In this document: one piece after another, positions 16,520 to 25,760 of the stretch
How positions within the stretch are numbered: position 1 is the first letter of the stretch
Layout of the letters: each line of letters opens with the position of its first letter
DNA from: Streptomyces paradoxus
GTDB taxonomy: Bacteria > Actinomycetota > Actinomycetes > Streptomycetales > Streptomycetaceae
Assembly (NCBI RefSeq): GCF_014202475.1
Contig: NZ_JACHGV010000007.1
Location: forward strand, 372,001-436,000
Reading direction: 5' to 3'
Length of the DNA: 64,000 nucleotides
Program-made: the position numbers and the translations under genes
The notes under the pieces: generated by a model
Told to the model about the DNA's origin: nothing
Databases searched by the model: none
The model's input: only the letters and a program-made list of their open reading frames with translations

Positions 16520-17038
16520 TCATCTCCGCGCGAGCAACCGGAGCTGGACCAGGCCCAGCCAGGTCTCCGGGCCGGGCTGGACGCTTGCCGCGCGCACGGC
16601 GTACCGGCCCGGCTCCAGCGCCACCCGCACGTGGTCCGACCCCGACGGGTCGGATCCCGGCCAGGCCGCGTCGAACAGGAGGACCGTGCCCGGCACCTCC
16701 CAGTGGACGTCCGGCTCCCACTCCGCGCCGTCGATCGCCGCCGGGACGCTCGCCAGCAGTTCGTCCTCGGAGCTGCCGGCGCGCCACCGGACGAGCACAC
16801 CGTGGTCGGGCAGGTAGGCGGTCGAGGCGGGTTCGTCGCCCAGGACCAAGGCGGTGCAGTCGCCGACCGGGAGGAGGCCGACGTGGCCGTCCACCTCGCA
16901 GGCCCGGTCGTAGTCCGAGGCCGTCTCCTCGCCGTCGGCGCCCGCCCAGAACGGCAGGACGGTCTCCGGTACCGCTATGAGCGGCCCGCCGCCCGACTCC
17001 ACCCATTCCACTGCGCCCGGCTCCGCGTATCGCACCAT
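16520..17038 (-). CDS. Imm21-family immunity-like protein
   Basis: This 172-residue acidic cytoplasmic protein begins MVRYAEPGAVEWVESGGGP and matches my memory of the Imm21 family (PLIAVPE, SDYDRACEVDG, LGDEPASTAYLPDHG). Imm21 proteins were predicted as immunity factors for polymorphic toxins. No toxin gene lies nearby, so this may be an orphan immunity gene or a protein with another job. The ATG at 17038 is chosen over 17071 because the family begins there. It lies between an SDR gene and a rhodanese gene on the same strand. Confidence 0.78.
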   Translation of the reverse strand: MVRYAEPGAVEWVESGGGPLIAVPETVLPFWAGADGEETASDYDRACEVDGHVGLLPVGDCTALVLGDEPASTAYLPDHGVLVRWRAGSSEDELLASVPAAIDGAEWEPDVHWEVPGTVLLFDAAWPGSDPSGSDHVRVALEPGRYAVRAASVQPGPETWLGLVQLRLLARR

Positions 17039-17083
17039 GGCGCAAGAACCTACAGGGTCAACTCGCGGCAAAAGATCGGGGGT

Positions 17084-17557
17084 TCAGCAGCCGCAGTCAC
17101 CGGCGTCCGCAGGCGACGTCAGCGGGTCCGGGGCCCGGCGCTCGCGACCCTGCCAGGTCTCGAACGCCAGGCCCTCGCGCACCCAGTACTCGAAGCCGCC
17201 GAGCATCTCCTTGACCCGGTAGCCGAGTTCGGCGAGGGCGAGGGCCGCCCGGGCGGCGCCGTTGCAGCCGGGGCCCCAGCAGTACGTCACGACCGGCACC
17301 GACCGGTCGAGGAGCTGCCCGGCCTGCTCGGGGACCAACACGGTCGGCAGGTGGAGCGCGCCGGGGATGTGGCCCTGGTCCCACGCCTCGGCGGAACGCG
17401 AGTCGACGAGGACGAAGCCGGGATCACCACCGGCACCGAGTGCGGCGGCGACGTCGGACACGTCGGTGTGGAAGGCGAGACCGGCGCGGAAGTGGGCGGC
17501 GGCCTCGGCGGGAGCGGCGGGGGCGACGCGCAGGACGGGGTTCACGGTGGTGGTCAT
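17084..17557 (-). CDS. Rhodanese-like sulfurtransferase domain protein
   Basis: This 157-residue single-domain protein has a rhodanese fold with FVLVDSRSAEAWDQGHIPGA and an active-site loop starting at the Cys in VVTYCWGPGCNGAARAA. It may move sulfane sulfur or act in thiol redox control. The C-terminal GDCGC adds two more cysteines that could form a redox pair. It diverges from an Lrp/AsnC gene across a 94-bp gap that contains a clear dyad, so regulation by that protein is likely. Confidence 0.9.
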   Translation of the reverse strand: MTTTVNPVLRVAPAAPAEAAAHFRAGLAFHTDVSDVAAALGAGGDPGFVLVDSRSAEAWDQGHIPGALHLPTVLVPEQAGQLLDRSVPVVTYCWGPGCNGAARAALALAELGYRVKEMLGGFEYWVREGLAFETWQGRERRAPDPLTSPADAGDCGC

Positions 17558-17599
17558 GGGAGAGAAACTACGGGCGCCGACGCCGACCCTGAAGTGACG

Positions 17600-17636
17600 A
17601 TCCCCGGTCCTGAGCTTGATCCGCCGGGGATTCCCC
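17600..17636. promoter_or_regulatory. Dyad operator between rhodanese and Lrp genes
   Basis: ATCCCCGG (17600-17607) and CCGGGGAT (17624-17631) are perfect inverted arms 16 bp apart, and GGGGATTCCCC (17626-17636) adds a second overlapping palindrome. Position and symmetry suit an Lrp-type site. Confidence 0.55.
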
Positions 17637-17651
17637 TGCTATCCCTCGGGC

Positions 17652-18098
17652 ATGACCGAGTATTCCCCGGACGCCACCGACTGGCGCATCCTGGACGTCC
17701 TCCAGCGGGACGGCCGGGCCAGTTTCGCCGACCTGGCCCGTGCGGTGTCGATGTCCGCGAGCGCGGTCACCGAGCGGGTGCGCCGCCTGGAGGAGGCCGG
17801 GGTCATCCAGGGCTACGCGGCGGTGGTGGACCCCGAGCGGCTGGGCCTGGCGATCCTGGCGTTCGTGCGCCTGCGCTATCCGAACGGCAACTACAAGCCC
17901 TTCCACGACCTCGTCGCCGTCACCCCCGAGATCCTGGAGGCGCACCACGTCACCGGCGACGACTGCTTCGTCATCAAGGTCACGGCCCGCTCGATGCGCC
18001 ACCTGGAGGAGGTGTCGGGGAAGATCGGGGCGCTGGGTTCGGTGACGACGAGCGTGGTGTACTCCTCGCCCCTCCCCCGGCGGCCGCTGGGCCGCTGA
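17652..18098 (+). CDS. Lrp/AsnC-family transcriptional regulator
   Basis: This 148-residue regulator has an AsnC helix-turn-helix (ILDVLQRDGRASFADLARAV) and a RAM domain (EAHHVTGDDCFVIKVTARSM). The ATG at 17652 gives the usual N-terminus; the open frame to 17616 lies across the dyad and is rejected. It diverges from the rhodanese gene and ends one base before sbcC on the other strand. Its ligand may be a sulfur amino acid given the neighbour, but this is inference. Confidence 0.92.
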   Translation: MTEYSPDATDWRILDVLQRDGRASFADLARAVSMSASAVTERVRRLEEAGVIQGYAAVVDPERLGLAILAFVRLRYPNGNYKPFHDLVAVTPEILEAHHVTGDDCFVIKVTARSMRHLEEVSGKIGALGSVTTSVVYSSPLPRRPLGR

Positions 18099-18099
18099 C

Positions 18100-21093
18100 T
18101 CAGGCGCCGCGCTGGCGCAGCGCCGACCCGGACCGGCCCTTGACGACCTCCAGCTGGGCGTGGATCCGCCGCCGCAGGTCGGGGACGTGGCTGACGATGC
18201 CGACGCTGCGGTCGCGTTCACGCAGGGAGTCGAGGACGTCGAGGACCTCGTCCAGGGTCTGGTCGTCGAGGCTGCCGAAGCCCTCGTCGATGAAGAGGGT
18301 GTCCAGCCGCACCCCGCCCGCCTCGTCCGTGACGACGTCCGCGAGGCCGAGGGCCAGGGCCAGCGAGGCGAAGAACGTCTCACCGCCCGACAACGTCGCC
18401 GTGTCGCGTTCCCGGCCGGTCCAGGCGTCCACGACGTGCAGTCCGAGCCCGCTGCGGCCGCGTCCGGTGCGGTCGTCGGAGTGGACGAGGGTGTAGCGGC
18501 CGGACGACATGCGGCGCAGCCGTACGGTCGCGGCGGCGGCGACCTGCTCCAGCCGGGCCGCCAGGACGTACGACTCCAGGCGCATCCGGCGTTCGTTGTC
18601 CGCCGAGGTGCCGGCGGCGAGACCGGCCATCCGGGCGACGCGGTCGTACTCCTCGCGCAGCGGCGCCAGCCGGCGCACGGAGGCGGCCGCCCGGGCCGAC
18701 AGCCGGTCGAGTTCGGCGCAGCGCCTGCGGGCGGCGTCGTGGGCGGAGGCGGCGTCGCGCAGCCGCCGGTCCGCCGCGTCGGCCGTCCGCTGCGCCGCGT
18801 CCGGGTCGGCCTGCGGCTCGCGGGCCGCGGCGGCCGTGTCGGCCTCGGCCAGGACGGCCCGGACGGCGGCCTCCTCGTGCTGCCAGGCGTCCAGGCGGTG
18901 TTGCAGCTCGCGGTGGGCGGCGGGGTCGAGGAGGGCGGCGGCCGCTGCCTGCGGCGTCTCGAAGCCGGCGCGGAAGGCGGCGTCGGCGAGCCGGGCGTCG
19001 GCGTCCTTGAGCCGCTGGGCGCTGTCCTCGGCGGCCCGGGCGGCATCGGCGGCGTCCGTGAGCAGCGCGGTCCGCCGCTCCAGCTGTGCGGCCCGGGCGG
19101 CGACGCTGTCCAGGGAGCCCCGCGCCCGGTCCAGCTCCTCCTCCAGAGCGGCCCGTTCGCGGTCCAGCCGCTCCCGGTGACCGACCCGGGAGGCGGTCCG
19201 TACGGCGGCCTCCTGCCGGGCGGCGAGGCGCCGTTCGTGCTCGTGGCCGGCCTGCCGCAGGCGCTCCTGCGCGGCGTGCAGCTGGGCTGCCGCGCTGCGG
19301 GCCCGCGTGTATCGCTCCTCCAACTCCTCAGCCTCTTGAGCCAGTTGGATGGTGGGGGTGTCACCGGCCTCCGCGGAGGCGGCGGCCAGTGCCTCCCGCG
19401 CGACCCCGAGGCGCCGCTCGTCCTCGGCGCGCTGTTCATCGGCGCGCTGGTAGGCGGTGAGGGCGTGCTCCTCCGCCTCGCGGCCGACGTGCCCGGCGAC
19501 CTTGCGGGCGGGGGCGGGGTGTTCGGTGGCGCCGCAGACGGCGCAGGGTTCGCCGTCGGTGAGGTTCGCGGCCAGTTCGGCGGCGATGCCGTTCAGGCGC
19601 TGTTCCTTGAGGTCGAGCCAGTGCTGCTTGGCCCGCAGCGCTTCGTCCTGTGCGGTGCGGACCCGTTCGACCGCCCGGTCCGTGTCCTGGGTGAGCTGGT
19701 CGCGCAGGCGGGCCGCCCGCAGCCGCTGCCGCGCGGGCTCGCGCCGTTCGGCGAGCTGCTCGGCGAGGGCGGCGTCCTTCTGGGCGGAGTCGACCCCCGC
19801 CTGGAGGGCGGTGCGCCTCTCCTCCCAGCCGTCGAGCCAGGCCTCGGCGTCCTGCAGGAGCTCCGCGTCGGCGTGCTCCTGGCGGTCCAGGCCTGTGCGC
19901 TCGTCGAGGAGTTCGGCCAGCCGCCGCTCGGCGCGGCGGGCCGAGTCGAGTCCGCCCAGTTCCTCGGCGGTGCGGCGGGCGGCGGAGGCGAGCCCGGCCG
20001 CACTCGCGTCGGCGAAGGCATCCGGCAGCAGGGCACGCGCGCGTGCCTCGGCGGCGGCTGCCCGGCGGTGTTCGGCTTCGGAGGACTCCCGCAGGTCCAG
20101 GGCGGGCGCGACCGCTTCGGCCTTGCGGGCCCGCTCCATGAGCGCCTGCGCCTCCCGGTAGGCCTCGGCTCCCCGCTCCAGACTCGCCGCCCGCTCCCGT
20201 GCCTGGGCGAACCGCCGCTGGAGCCGGGCCCGTTCGCGGACGTCGTCCAGGACACGGCCGGCGGCTGCCTGCGCGGACTCGGCCGCGGTGAGCGTGCACG
20301 CGGCGACGGTGAGCTCCTCGCGGGCGGTGCTGCGGGCGACGGCGGCCGCGCTCAGGACGGCCTCGGCGAGTCCCGGTTCGCCCGGGGCGAGTGCGGGCAG
20401 CTCCATGGCGTCGCCCGCGGCCTGCTGCATGCGGTGGGCGTCGGCCAGCAGCTCCGCGTCGCCGTCCCGCACCTGGGTCTCGGTGGCGCGGCGGCGCTCG
20501 GCGAGGCGCTTCTCGACGTCGGCGAAGCGGCGGGTGTCGAACAGGCGGCCCAGCAGCTTGCCGCGGGCCTCGGCGTCGGCGCGCAGGAACCGGGCGAAGT
20601 CGCCCTGCGGCAGCAGCACGACCTGGCAGAACTGCTCCCGGCTCATGCCGAGGAGCTGGGTGATCTCCTCGCCGATCTCCTGGTGGGAGCGGCTGAGGTC
20701 CTTCCAGGCCCCGGCCGTCGCGTCGTACTCGCGCAGCCACGTCTGGGCCTTGTCCAGAGTGGTGCCGGTGCCGCGCTTCTTGGGGCGCTCCCAGGGTGGC
20801 TGGCGGGTGACCTCCAGGCGGCGTCCGGCGACGGTGAGGTCGAGGGTGACCTCGGTGCGGGTCGCGGGCGCGGCGTGGTCACTGCGCAGGGTCGCGCCCT
20901 GCCCGCCGCCCTGCCGGGCGCCCGGCACCGAGCCGTAGAGGGCGTAGCAGACGGCGTCGAGGACGGATGTCTTGCCCGCGCCGGTGGGGCCGTGCAGCAG
21001 GAACAGCCCGGCGCTCGACAGCCCGTCGAAGTCGACGGTCTGGGTGCCTCCGAAGGGCCCGAAGGCGGTGACCGCGAGCCGGTGGAGCCTCAC
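18100..21093 (-). CDS. sbcC: Exonuclease SbcC (SMC-like ATPase subunit)
   Basis: This is the ATPase arm of the SbcCD (Mre11-Rad50-like) nuclease, 997 residues. Walker A (GPTGAGKTS, residues 35-43) opens the head. Long Ala/Arg/Glu-rich coiled coils run from about 170 to 860 and are split by the zinc hook CAVC near residue 513. The signature (LSGGETFFASLALALGLADV) and Walker B (TLFIDEGFGSLD) close the head. The complex opens hairpins and processes DNA ends. The GTG at 21093 overlaps the sbcD stop codon by 4 nt (GTGA), so the two are translationally coupled; the open frame to 21516 overlaps sbcD and is rejected. Confidence 0.96.
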   Translation of the reverse strand: MRLHRLAVTAFGPFGGTQTVDFDGLSSAGLFLLHGPTGAGKTSVLDAVCYALYGSVPGARQGGGQGATLRSDHAAPATRTEVTLDLTVAGRRLEVTRQPPWERPKKRGTGTTLDKAQTWLREYDATAGAWKDLSRSHQEIGEEITQLLGMSREQFCQVVLLPQGDFARFLRADAEARGKLLGRLFDTRRFADVEKRLAERRRATETQVRDGDAELLADAHRMQQAAGDAMELPALAPGEPGLAEAVLSAAAVARSTAREELTVAACTLTAAESAQAAAGRVLDDVRERARLQRRFAQARERAASLERGAEAYREAQALMERARKAEAVAPALDLRESSEAEHRRAAAAEARARALLPDAFADASAAGLASAARRTAEELGGLDSARRAERRLAELLDERTGLDRQEHADAELLQDAEAWLDGWEERRTALQAGVDSAQKDAALAEQLAERREPARQRLRAARLRDQLTQDTDRAVERVRTAQDEALRAKQHWLDLKEQRLNGIAAELAANLTDGEPCAVCGATEHPAPARKVAGHVGREAEEHALTAYQRADEQRAEDERRLGVAREALAAASAEAGDTPTIQLAQEAEELEERYTRARSAAAQLHAAQERLRQAGHEHERRLAARQEAAVRTASRVGHRERLDRERAALEEELDRARGSLDSVAARAAQLERRTALLTDAADAARAAEDSAQRLKDADARLADAAFRAGFETPQAAAAALLDPAAHRELQHRLDAWQHEEAAVRAVLAEADTAAAAREPQADPDAAQRTADAADRRLRDAASAHDAARRRCAELDRLSARAAASVRRLAPLREEYDRVARMAGLAAGTSADNERRMRLESYVLAARLEQVAAAATVRLRRMSSGRYTLVHSDDRTGRGRSGLGLHVVDAWTGRERDTATLSGGETFFASLALALGLADVVTDEAGGVRLDTLFIDEGFGSLDDQTLDEVLDVLDSLRERDRSVGIVSHVPDLRRRIHAQLEVVKGRSGSALRQRGA

Positions 21094-22253
21094 CGGGCCA
21101 CCTCCCGTACGGTCTCGTCGGCGCGCACCGCGTCGAACGCGTCCCGCAGCACGCCCTGTTCGTGCGCGTCGGGGCCGGCGCCGCGCACATGGGCGACGAA
21201 GTCCTCGGCGATCTCCTGGTCGCTGCGGCCGGCGAGACGCCTGGCGTACGACACCTCGGACTCGTCGTCGTCGCGGTCGGGTTCGAAGACGAGGCTGAGC
21301 GTGTGCGGGAAGCGGGCGGTGAGCCGGGCCATCGGGTCGGCCGGACGGACGGGATCGGTGAGGGTCGCCTCGACCCACGCCTCCTCGTGCGGGGTCAGCT
21401 CCGGGCCGGCGAGCAGGTCTTCCAGCGTGCCGCGGATCCGGGCCAGGGCGCGGGGCACCGGGCAGTCGACGCGCTCGGCGTCGACGGTGCCGTCCGCGGC
21501 CAGGTCGACCAGCCACATGCTCTTGCGGTGGGCGGCCTCCGAGAAGGAGTAGGGCAGCGGGGAGCCGGAGTAGCGGACACGGTCGGTGATGGTCTGGCAG
21601 CCGTGCAGATGCCCGAGCGCCACGTAGTCGACGCCGTCGAAGACCCCGGCCGGTACCGCGGCGACGCCGCCGACGGTGATGTCCCGCTCGCTGTCGCTGG
21701 GTTCGCCGCCGGTGACGAAGGCGTGCGCGAGGACGACGGAGCGGGTGCCGGGCGGGCGGGCGGCGAGGTCGGCGCGGACCCGGTCCATGGCGGCGGCGAG
21801 CACGGCCTCGTGTCCGGCCTTCTCCACTCCGAACTCGTCCTTCACCAGGGCCGGTTCGAGGTAGGGCAGCCCGTAGAAGGCCACCTCCCCGTGGGTGTCG
21901 GCCAGCACCACGGGGGTGCCGGCCGCCGACGGCTCGGTCCGCAGATGGATGCCGGCCCGCCCGATCAGCCCGGCGCCGACGCCCAGCCGGCGGGCCGAGT
22001 CGTGGTTCCCGGAGATCATCACCGTGGGCACGCCGAGAGCGGCGAGGCGGTGCAGGGCGTCGTCGAACAGCTCGACCGCGGCGAGCGGCGGCACGGCACG
22101 GTCGTACACGTCTCCCGACACCACCACCGCGTCCACGGCCCGCTCCCGCACGGTCGTGACGAGGTGGCCGATGAACTCGGCCTGGGCGCCGAGCATGTTC
22201 ACCCGGTGGAAGGCCCGGCCGAGATGCCAGTCGGAGGTGTGCAGCAGCCTCAA
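21090..22253 (-). CDS. sbcD: Exonuclease SbcD (Mre11-like nuclease subunit)
   Basis: This metallophosphatase-fold nuclease (about 387 residues) is the partner of SbcC. The metal motifs are all seen: LLHTSDWHLG, VVVSGDVYDRAVP, ISGNHDSARR, VLAHAFVTGG and VALGHLHGCQ. A TTG at 22253 is chosen because homologues start MRLLHTSDWHLG; GTG codons at 22298 and 22304 are in frame and possible. No start has a strong ribosome binding site. It is the first gene of an sbcD-sbcC operon. A 17-bp palindrome and a TAGCGT -10-like hexamer lie just upstream. Confidence 0.94.
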   Translation of the reverse strand: MRLLHTSDWHLGRAFHRVNMLGAQAEFIGHLVTTVRERAVDAVVVSGDVYDRAVPPLAAVELFDDALHRLAALGVPTVMISGNHDSARRLGVGAGLIGRAGIHLRTEPSAAGTPVVLADTHGEVAFYGLPYLEPALVKDEFGVEKAGHEAVLAAAMDRVRADLAARPPGTRSVVLAHAFVTGGEPSDSERDITVGGVAAVPAGVFDGVDYVALGHLHGCQTITDRVRYSGSPLPYSFSEAAHRKSMWLVDLAADGTVDAERVDCPVPRALARIRGTLEDLLAGPELTPHEEAWVEATLTDPVRPADPMARLTARFPHTLSLVFEPDRDDDESEVSYARRLAGRSDQEIAEDFVAHVRGAGPDAHEQGVLRDAFDAVRADETVREVAR

Positions 22254-22346
22254 GACGCCGCCCCCGCCTGCATGTCTCCCCCTGCTGTCGTTCTCCACCG
22301 GCACGAGCCGGTCCCGCCCGCTGTCAGACCCACCACGCTAACGCGT

Positions 22347-22363
22347 GTGGACCCCTGGTCCAC
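22347..22363. promoter_or_regulatory. Palindrome upstream of sbcD
   Basis: GTGGACC and GGTCCAC flank CCT. The dyad is in the sbcD promoter region, upstream of a minus-strand TAGCGT -10-like hexamer, and could be an operator. Confidence 0.4.
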
Positions 22364-22443
22364 CACGAACCCCGGACGGCCACGCCCATCCGACGGCAAT
22401 TCTTGGTAAATGTCGCAACTGTGCTGTGAAACAGGTCATTCCA

Positions 22444-22462
22444 CCCGGCAGGCTCCGCCGGG
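22444..22462. terminator. Hairpin downstream of yigZ-like gene
   Basis: CCCGGC and GCCGGG flank 7 nt, 37 bp beyond the YigZ stop on the minus strand. The rest of the roughly 245-bp gap to sbcD holds the sbcD promoter region and nothing else that I recognise. Confidence 0.4.
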
Positions 22463-22498
22463 CCGGGGATGGCCTCCTGTTCGGTTCCGAAACCGCCG

Positions 22499-23125
22499 TC
22501 AGGCGTCCCCGTACGCCTCCCCGCCCGGTTCGAAGCCGGCCGTCCCGGCGGTGGCGTCGGCGAGCCAGGACCGGAAGGCGTCCACATCGGCGTCCGGGAG
22601 AGCGATCTCGATCGTGACCGCCTCCCCGTAGCGCACGTCGCGGACTTCGCGCCCGCCGGTGCGCAGGTCGTTCTCCAGCTTGCCGGCCCGCTGGTGGTCG
22701 ACGGTGACCGTGGCCAGCCGGTACCTGCGGCGGGTGCGGGTGCCGAGGGTGTCCAGAGCCTCGCCGACCGCCCCGCCGTACGCCCGGATGAGCCCGCCGG
22801 CGCCGAGCTTGACCCCGCCGAAGTAGCGGGTGACGACGGCGACGACGTACCGCATGTCGCGGCGCAGCAGCATCTGGAGCATGGGGACGCCGGCGGTGCC
22901 GCCCGGTTCGCCGTCGTCGCTCGCCTTCTGGACGGCGGCGTCGGCGCCGATCACATAGGCCCAGCAGTTGTGGGAGGCGTCGGCGTGCTCCTTGCGGACC
23001 GTGGCGATGAACTCCTGTGCCTCCTGCTCGGTGGCCGCCGGGGCGAGGGCGCACAGGAAGCGGGAGCGGTTGACCTCGGTCTCGTGCACGCCGGCGCCGG
23101 CGACCGTGCGGTATTCGTCCTGCAT
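22499..23125 (-). CDS. YigZ/IMPACT-family protein (UPF0029)
   Basis: This 208-residue cytoplasmic protein has the UPF0029 N-terminal domain (VNRSRFLCALAPAATEQEA, ASHNCWAYVIG, SDDGEPGGTAG, TRYFGGVKLGAGGLIRAYG) and a DUF1949-like C-terminal domain. Family members related to yeast/mammalian IMPACT bind near ribosomal or nucleic-acid partners, but the bacterial role is unsettled. The GEPGGTAG and GGVKLG motifs are intact and the length is normal. It lies alone on the minus strand behind a small monooxygenase-fold gene. Confidence 0.93.
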   Translation of the reverse strand: MQDEYRTVAGAGVHETEVNRSRFLCALAPAATEQEAQEFIATVRKEHADASHNCWAYVIGADAAVQKASDDGEPGGTAGVPMLQMLLRRDMRYVVAVVTRYFGGVKLGAGGLIRAYGGAVGEALDTLGTRTRRRYRLATVTVDHQRAGKLENDLRTGGREVRDVRYGEAVTIEIALPDADVDAFRSWLADATAGTAGFEPGGEAYGDA

Positions 23126-23194
23126 CCGGCCAGCCTAATCGCGTGGCCGCCGGCGTCCGGGCGGGGCGGCCGGCCGGGGCCGCCGGGACCTCCG

Positions 23195-23479
23195 CTACGA
23201 GTGGGCCACGACCTCGCCGGCCGTGACCTGGGGCGGATTGGGCAGCAGCTCGGCGAGCCGGTCCCGGACGAAGCCGCCCGCCCTCGCGGTCGACTCCTCG
23301 GCGCCGGCCCGGTCCTCGAAGACCCCGGTCGACACCATCACCCCGCCGCCGGCATCGACGAAGTAGTAAGCCACGAACCCCTGGACCTGGCGCAGGAGCG
23401 GCAGGAACTCCTCGTTCACCCGGCGTCCCGCCTCAGCCGGGTCGGTCACCCCTTCGTACCGCCGAATCACCGCGTGCAT
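23195..23479 (-). CDS. Small dimeric alpha/beta-barrel protein (ABM-like)
   Basis: This 94-residue protein has the size and pattern of an antibiotic-biosynthesis-monooxygenase-type ferredoxin fold: MHAVIRRYEGV, EFLPLLRQVQGFVAYYFVDA, and VMVSTGVFEDRAGAEES. Such proteins dimerise and may bind small ligands or act as cofactor-free oxygenases. No catalytic residue can be assigned. The start has upstream GGAGGAG on its strand, a good ribosome binding site. Confidence 0.82.
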   Translation of the reverse strand: MHAVIRRYEGVTDPAEAGRRVNEEFLPLLRQVQGFVAYYFVDAGGGVMVSTGVFEDRAGAEESTARAGGFVRDRLAELLPNPPQVTAGEVVAHS

Positions 23480-23603
23480 GGCTGCTCTCCTCCTGGATGG
23501 GACGGCCGTTCTTCGCAGACGGCGTACCCGCCGCGGCAGGTGCGCGCAGCGCGAGCCCGGCGCACATCACCGGAACGGACCCATACCGGAGCGGGGCCCC
23601 CGG

Positions 23604-24146
23604 CTACTTCTTCTTGCCCCGGGGCACGGTCACGGAGGTGAGCAGCGCGGCGTCGGGCGCAAGGGCCCGCCAGGCGGTGCCGCGCCAGGTCAGTACGGCG
23701 AACGCCGAGGTGGGGAACTTCGTACGGACCCGTTCCAGGGTGTCGTCGAGGCCGTCACCGGCAAGGGCCAGGACCAGTTCCTCCAGCCCGGGGTTGTGCC
23801 CGATCAGCAGCAGCGTCTCCACCTCGGCGGGCACCTCGTGGACGACGGCCAGCAGACCGGCCGGGCCGGCGGCGTACAGCCGCCGGTCGTACCGGACCGG
23901 CGGGGGTGTGCCCCACTCGGCGGCGGCCAGGTCCCAGGTCCCGCGGGCGCGGACGGCGGTGGAGCACAGCGCGAGGTCCGGCAGGAGGTCGGCATCGGCC
24001 AGGGCCCGCCCGGCCGCGGGGGCGTCCCGGCGGCCGCGCGGGGCGAGGGGGCGTTCGTGGTCGGCGACGTCCACGGGCCAGGCGGACTTGGCGTGCCGCA
24101 GCACGACCAGGCGGCGCAGGGGGCCTGCTCCGGCGCGTTCGATCAT
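23604..24146 (-). CDS. sixA: SixA-type phosphohistidine phosphatase
   Basis: This 180-residue histidine-phosphatase-superfamily protein has the shortened RHAKS motif (His18) of the SixA branch and a second catalytic His in LLIGHNPGLEELV. SixA removes phosphate from histidine phosphotransfer proteins, including the PTS carrier in E. coli. The ATG at 24146 overlaps the upstream gene stop (ATGA), so it is translationally coupled to the CysS-like gene. The long upstream frame is a shadow of that gene. The C-terminal PRGKKK is basic. Confidence 0.9.
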   Translation of the reverse strand: MIERAGAGPLRRLVVLRHAKSAWPVDVADHERPLAPRGRRDAPAAGRALADADLLPDLALCSTAVRARGTWDLAAAEWGTPPPVRYDRRLYAAGPAGLLAVVHEVPAEVETLLLIGHNPGLEELVLALAGDGLDDTLERVRTKFPTSAFAVLTWRGTAWRALAPDAALLTSVTVPRGKKK

Positions 24147-24859
24147 GACGGGGCTCCCAGATCGCGGGTGAGGTCGAGGCCGAGCAGCCGGTCGGCGTAG
24201 GCGTACGTCTCGAACCGGGCGCCGTCGGCCAGGTCCGGCTCGGTCTCCACATGGCGCAGGACGTCCAGCACGCCGGGTACGTCCAGGTCGTCCTCCCAGG
24301 CGTCGCGCAGTCGGCCCCGCACGGCGTCGGGAATCGGCCGTGAGGGCTCCCGTGCCCAGCGGGCGACCGCGCCGCGCCAGCGTGCGAGGGTGGCGCGGGC
24401 GTCGGCGAGCCCGGCCTCCTCCAGCCGGACCGGGTCGCTGTGGTGACGGGTGATCAGGGCGAGGCGCAGGGCGGCCGGGTCGAAGCGGTCCGGACGCCCC
24501 GGCTCCACCGGCGCGACGGCGATCCGCACCCCGTCGGGCGTGTCCCCGCCCCCGGCGGTGACGTGGACGGCCTGGGCCTCGCCCAGACCGGCGCCGACGT
24601 CGGGGCTGTCCTCGAAGGGGCGGATGCCGAGCGTCGCGGCGTCTGCGCGCAGCTCCGCCTGGCGGCGGCCGCCGGTCAGCAGCGCCCACACCGGTGTGCC
24701 GCCGAGTTCCAGGGTCCTGACGAGCAGGTCGCCGACGAGCAGCACCCGCAGGTTCGTGGCGTCGGAGCCGGACGCGTGCACCTCGACACGGGTCAGGCCC
24801 CGGCGGGCCGGGGCGGCGTCGACCGGCTCGCCGGTCCGGTCGTCGATGATGCGCAGCAC
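24143..24859 (-). CDS. Degenerate cysteinyl-tRNA synthetase/MshC-like protein
   Basis: This 238-residue protein resembles the CysS/MshC N-terminus (LRIIDDRTGEPV, then VEVHASGSDATNLRVLLVGD) and the CysS C-terminal helix (LRLALITRHHSD to ARATLARWRGAVARW). The zinc cysteine expected before the nucleotide site is Ala, and the HIGH-like motif is replaced by TNLRVL; no KMSKS is seen. It is therefore unlikely to activate cysteine. It may bind a nucleotide or act as a structural paralogue. It starts at GTG 24859 and overlaps sixA by 4 nt. It may share a transcript with the corrinoid transporter 103 bp upstream. The family link is by eye. Confidence 0.6.
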   Translation of the reverse strand: MLRIIDDRTGEPVDAAPARRGLTRVEVHASGSDATNLRVLLVGDLLVRTLELGGTPVWALLTGGRRQAELRADAATLGIRPFEDSPDVGAGLGEAQAVHVTAGGGDTPDGVRIAVAPVEPGRPDRFDPAALRLALITRHHSDPVRLEEAGLADARATLARWRGAVARWAREPSRPIPDAVRGRLRDAWEDDLDVPGVLDVLRHVETEPDLADGARFETYAYADRLLGLDLTRDLGAPS

Positions 24860-24962
24860 GAGGTGAGCGTAGGCGGGCGGGTGGCCGCACGCAGGCAGGT
24901 TCAGCGTTTTCCGGCCGCCGTGGCGCGATCGCCCCACCCGGGGCGTGCCCGGCCCTCTCCTT

Positions 24963-25756
<794 letters not shown>

Positions 25757-25760
<4 letters not shown>

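Noticed and set aside
18160..21552. 1130-codon open frame on the plus strand
   Set aside because: It is antisense to sbcD and sbcC in a high-G+C sequence. The peptide is Gly/Val/Arg-rich with no motif, while sbcC has all ATPase and zinc-hook motifs.
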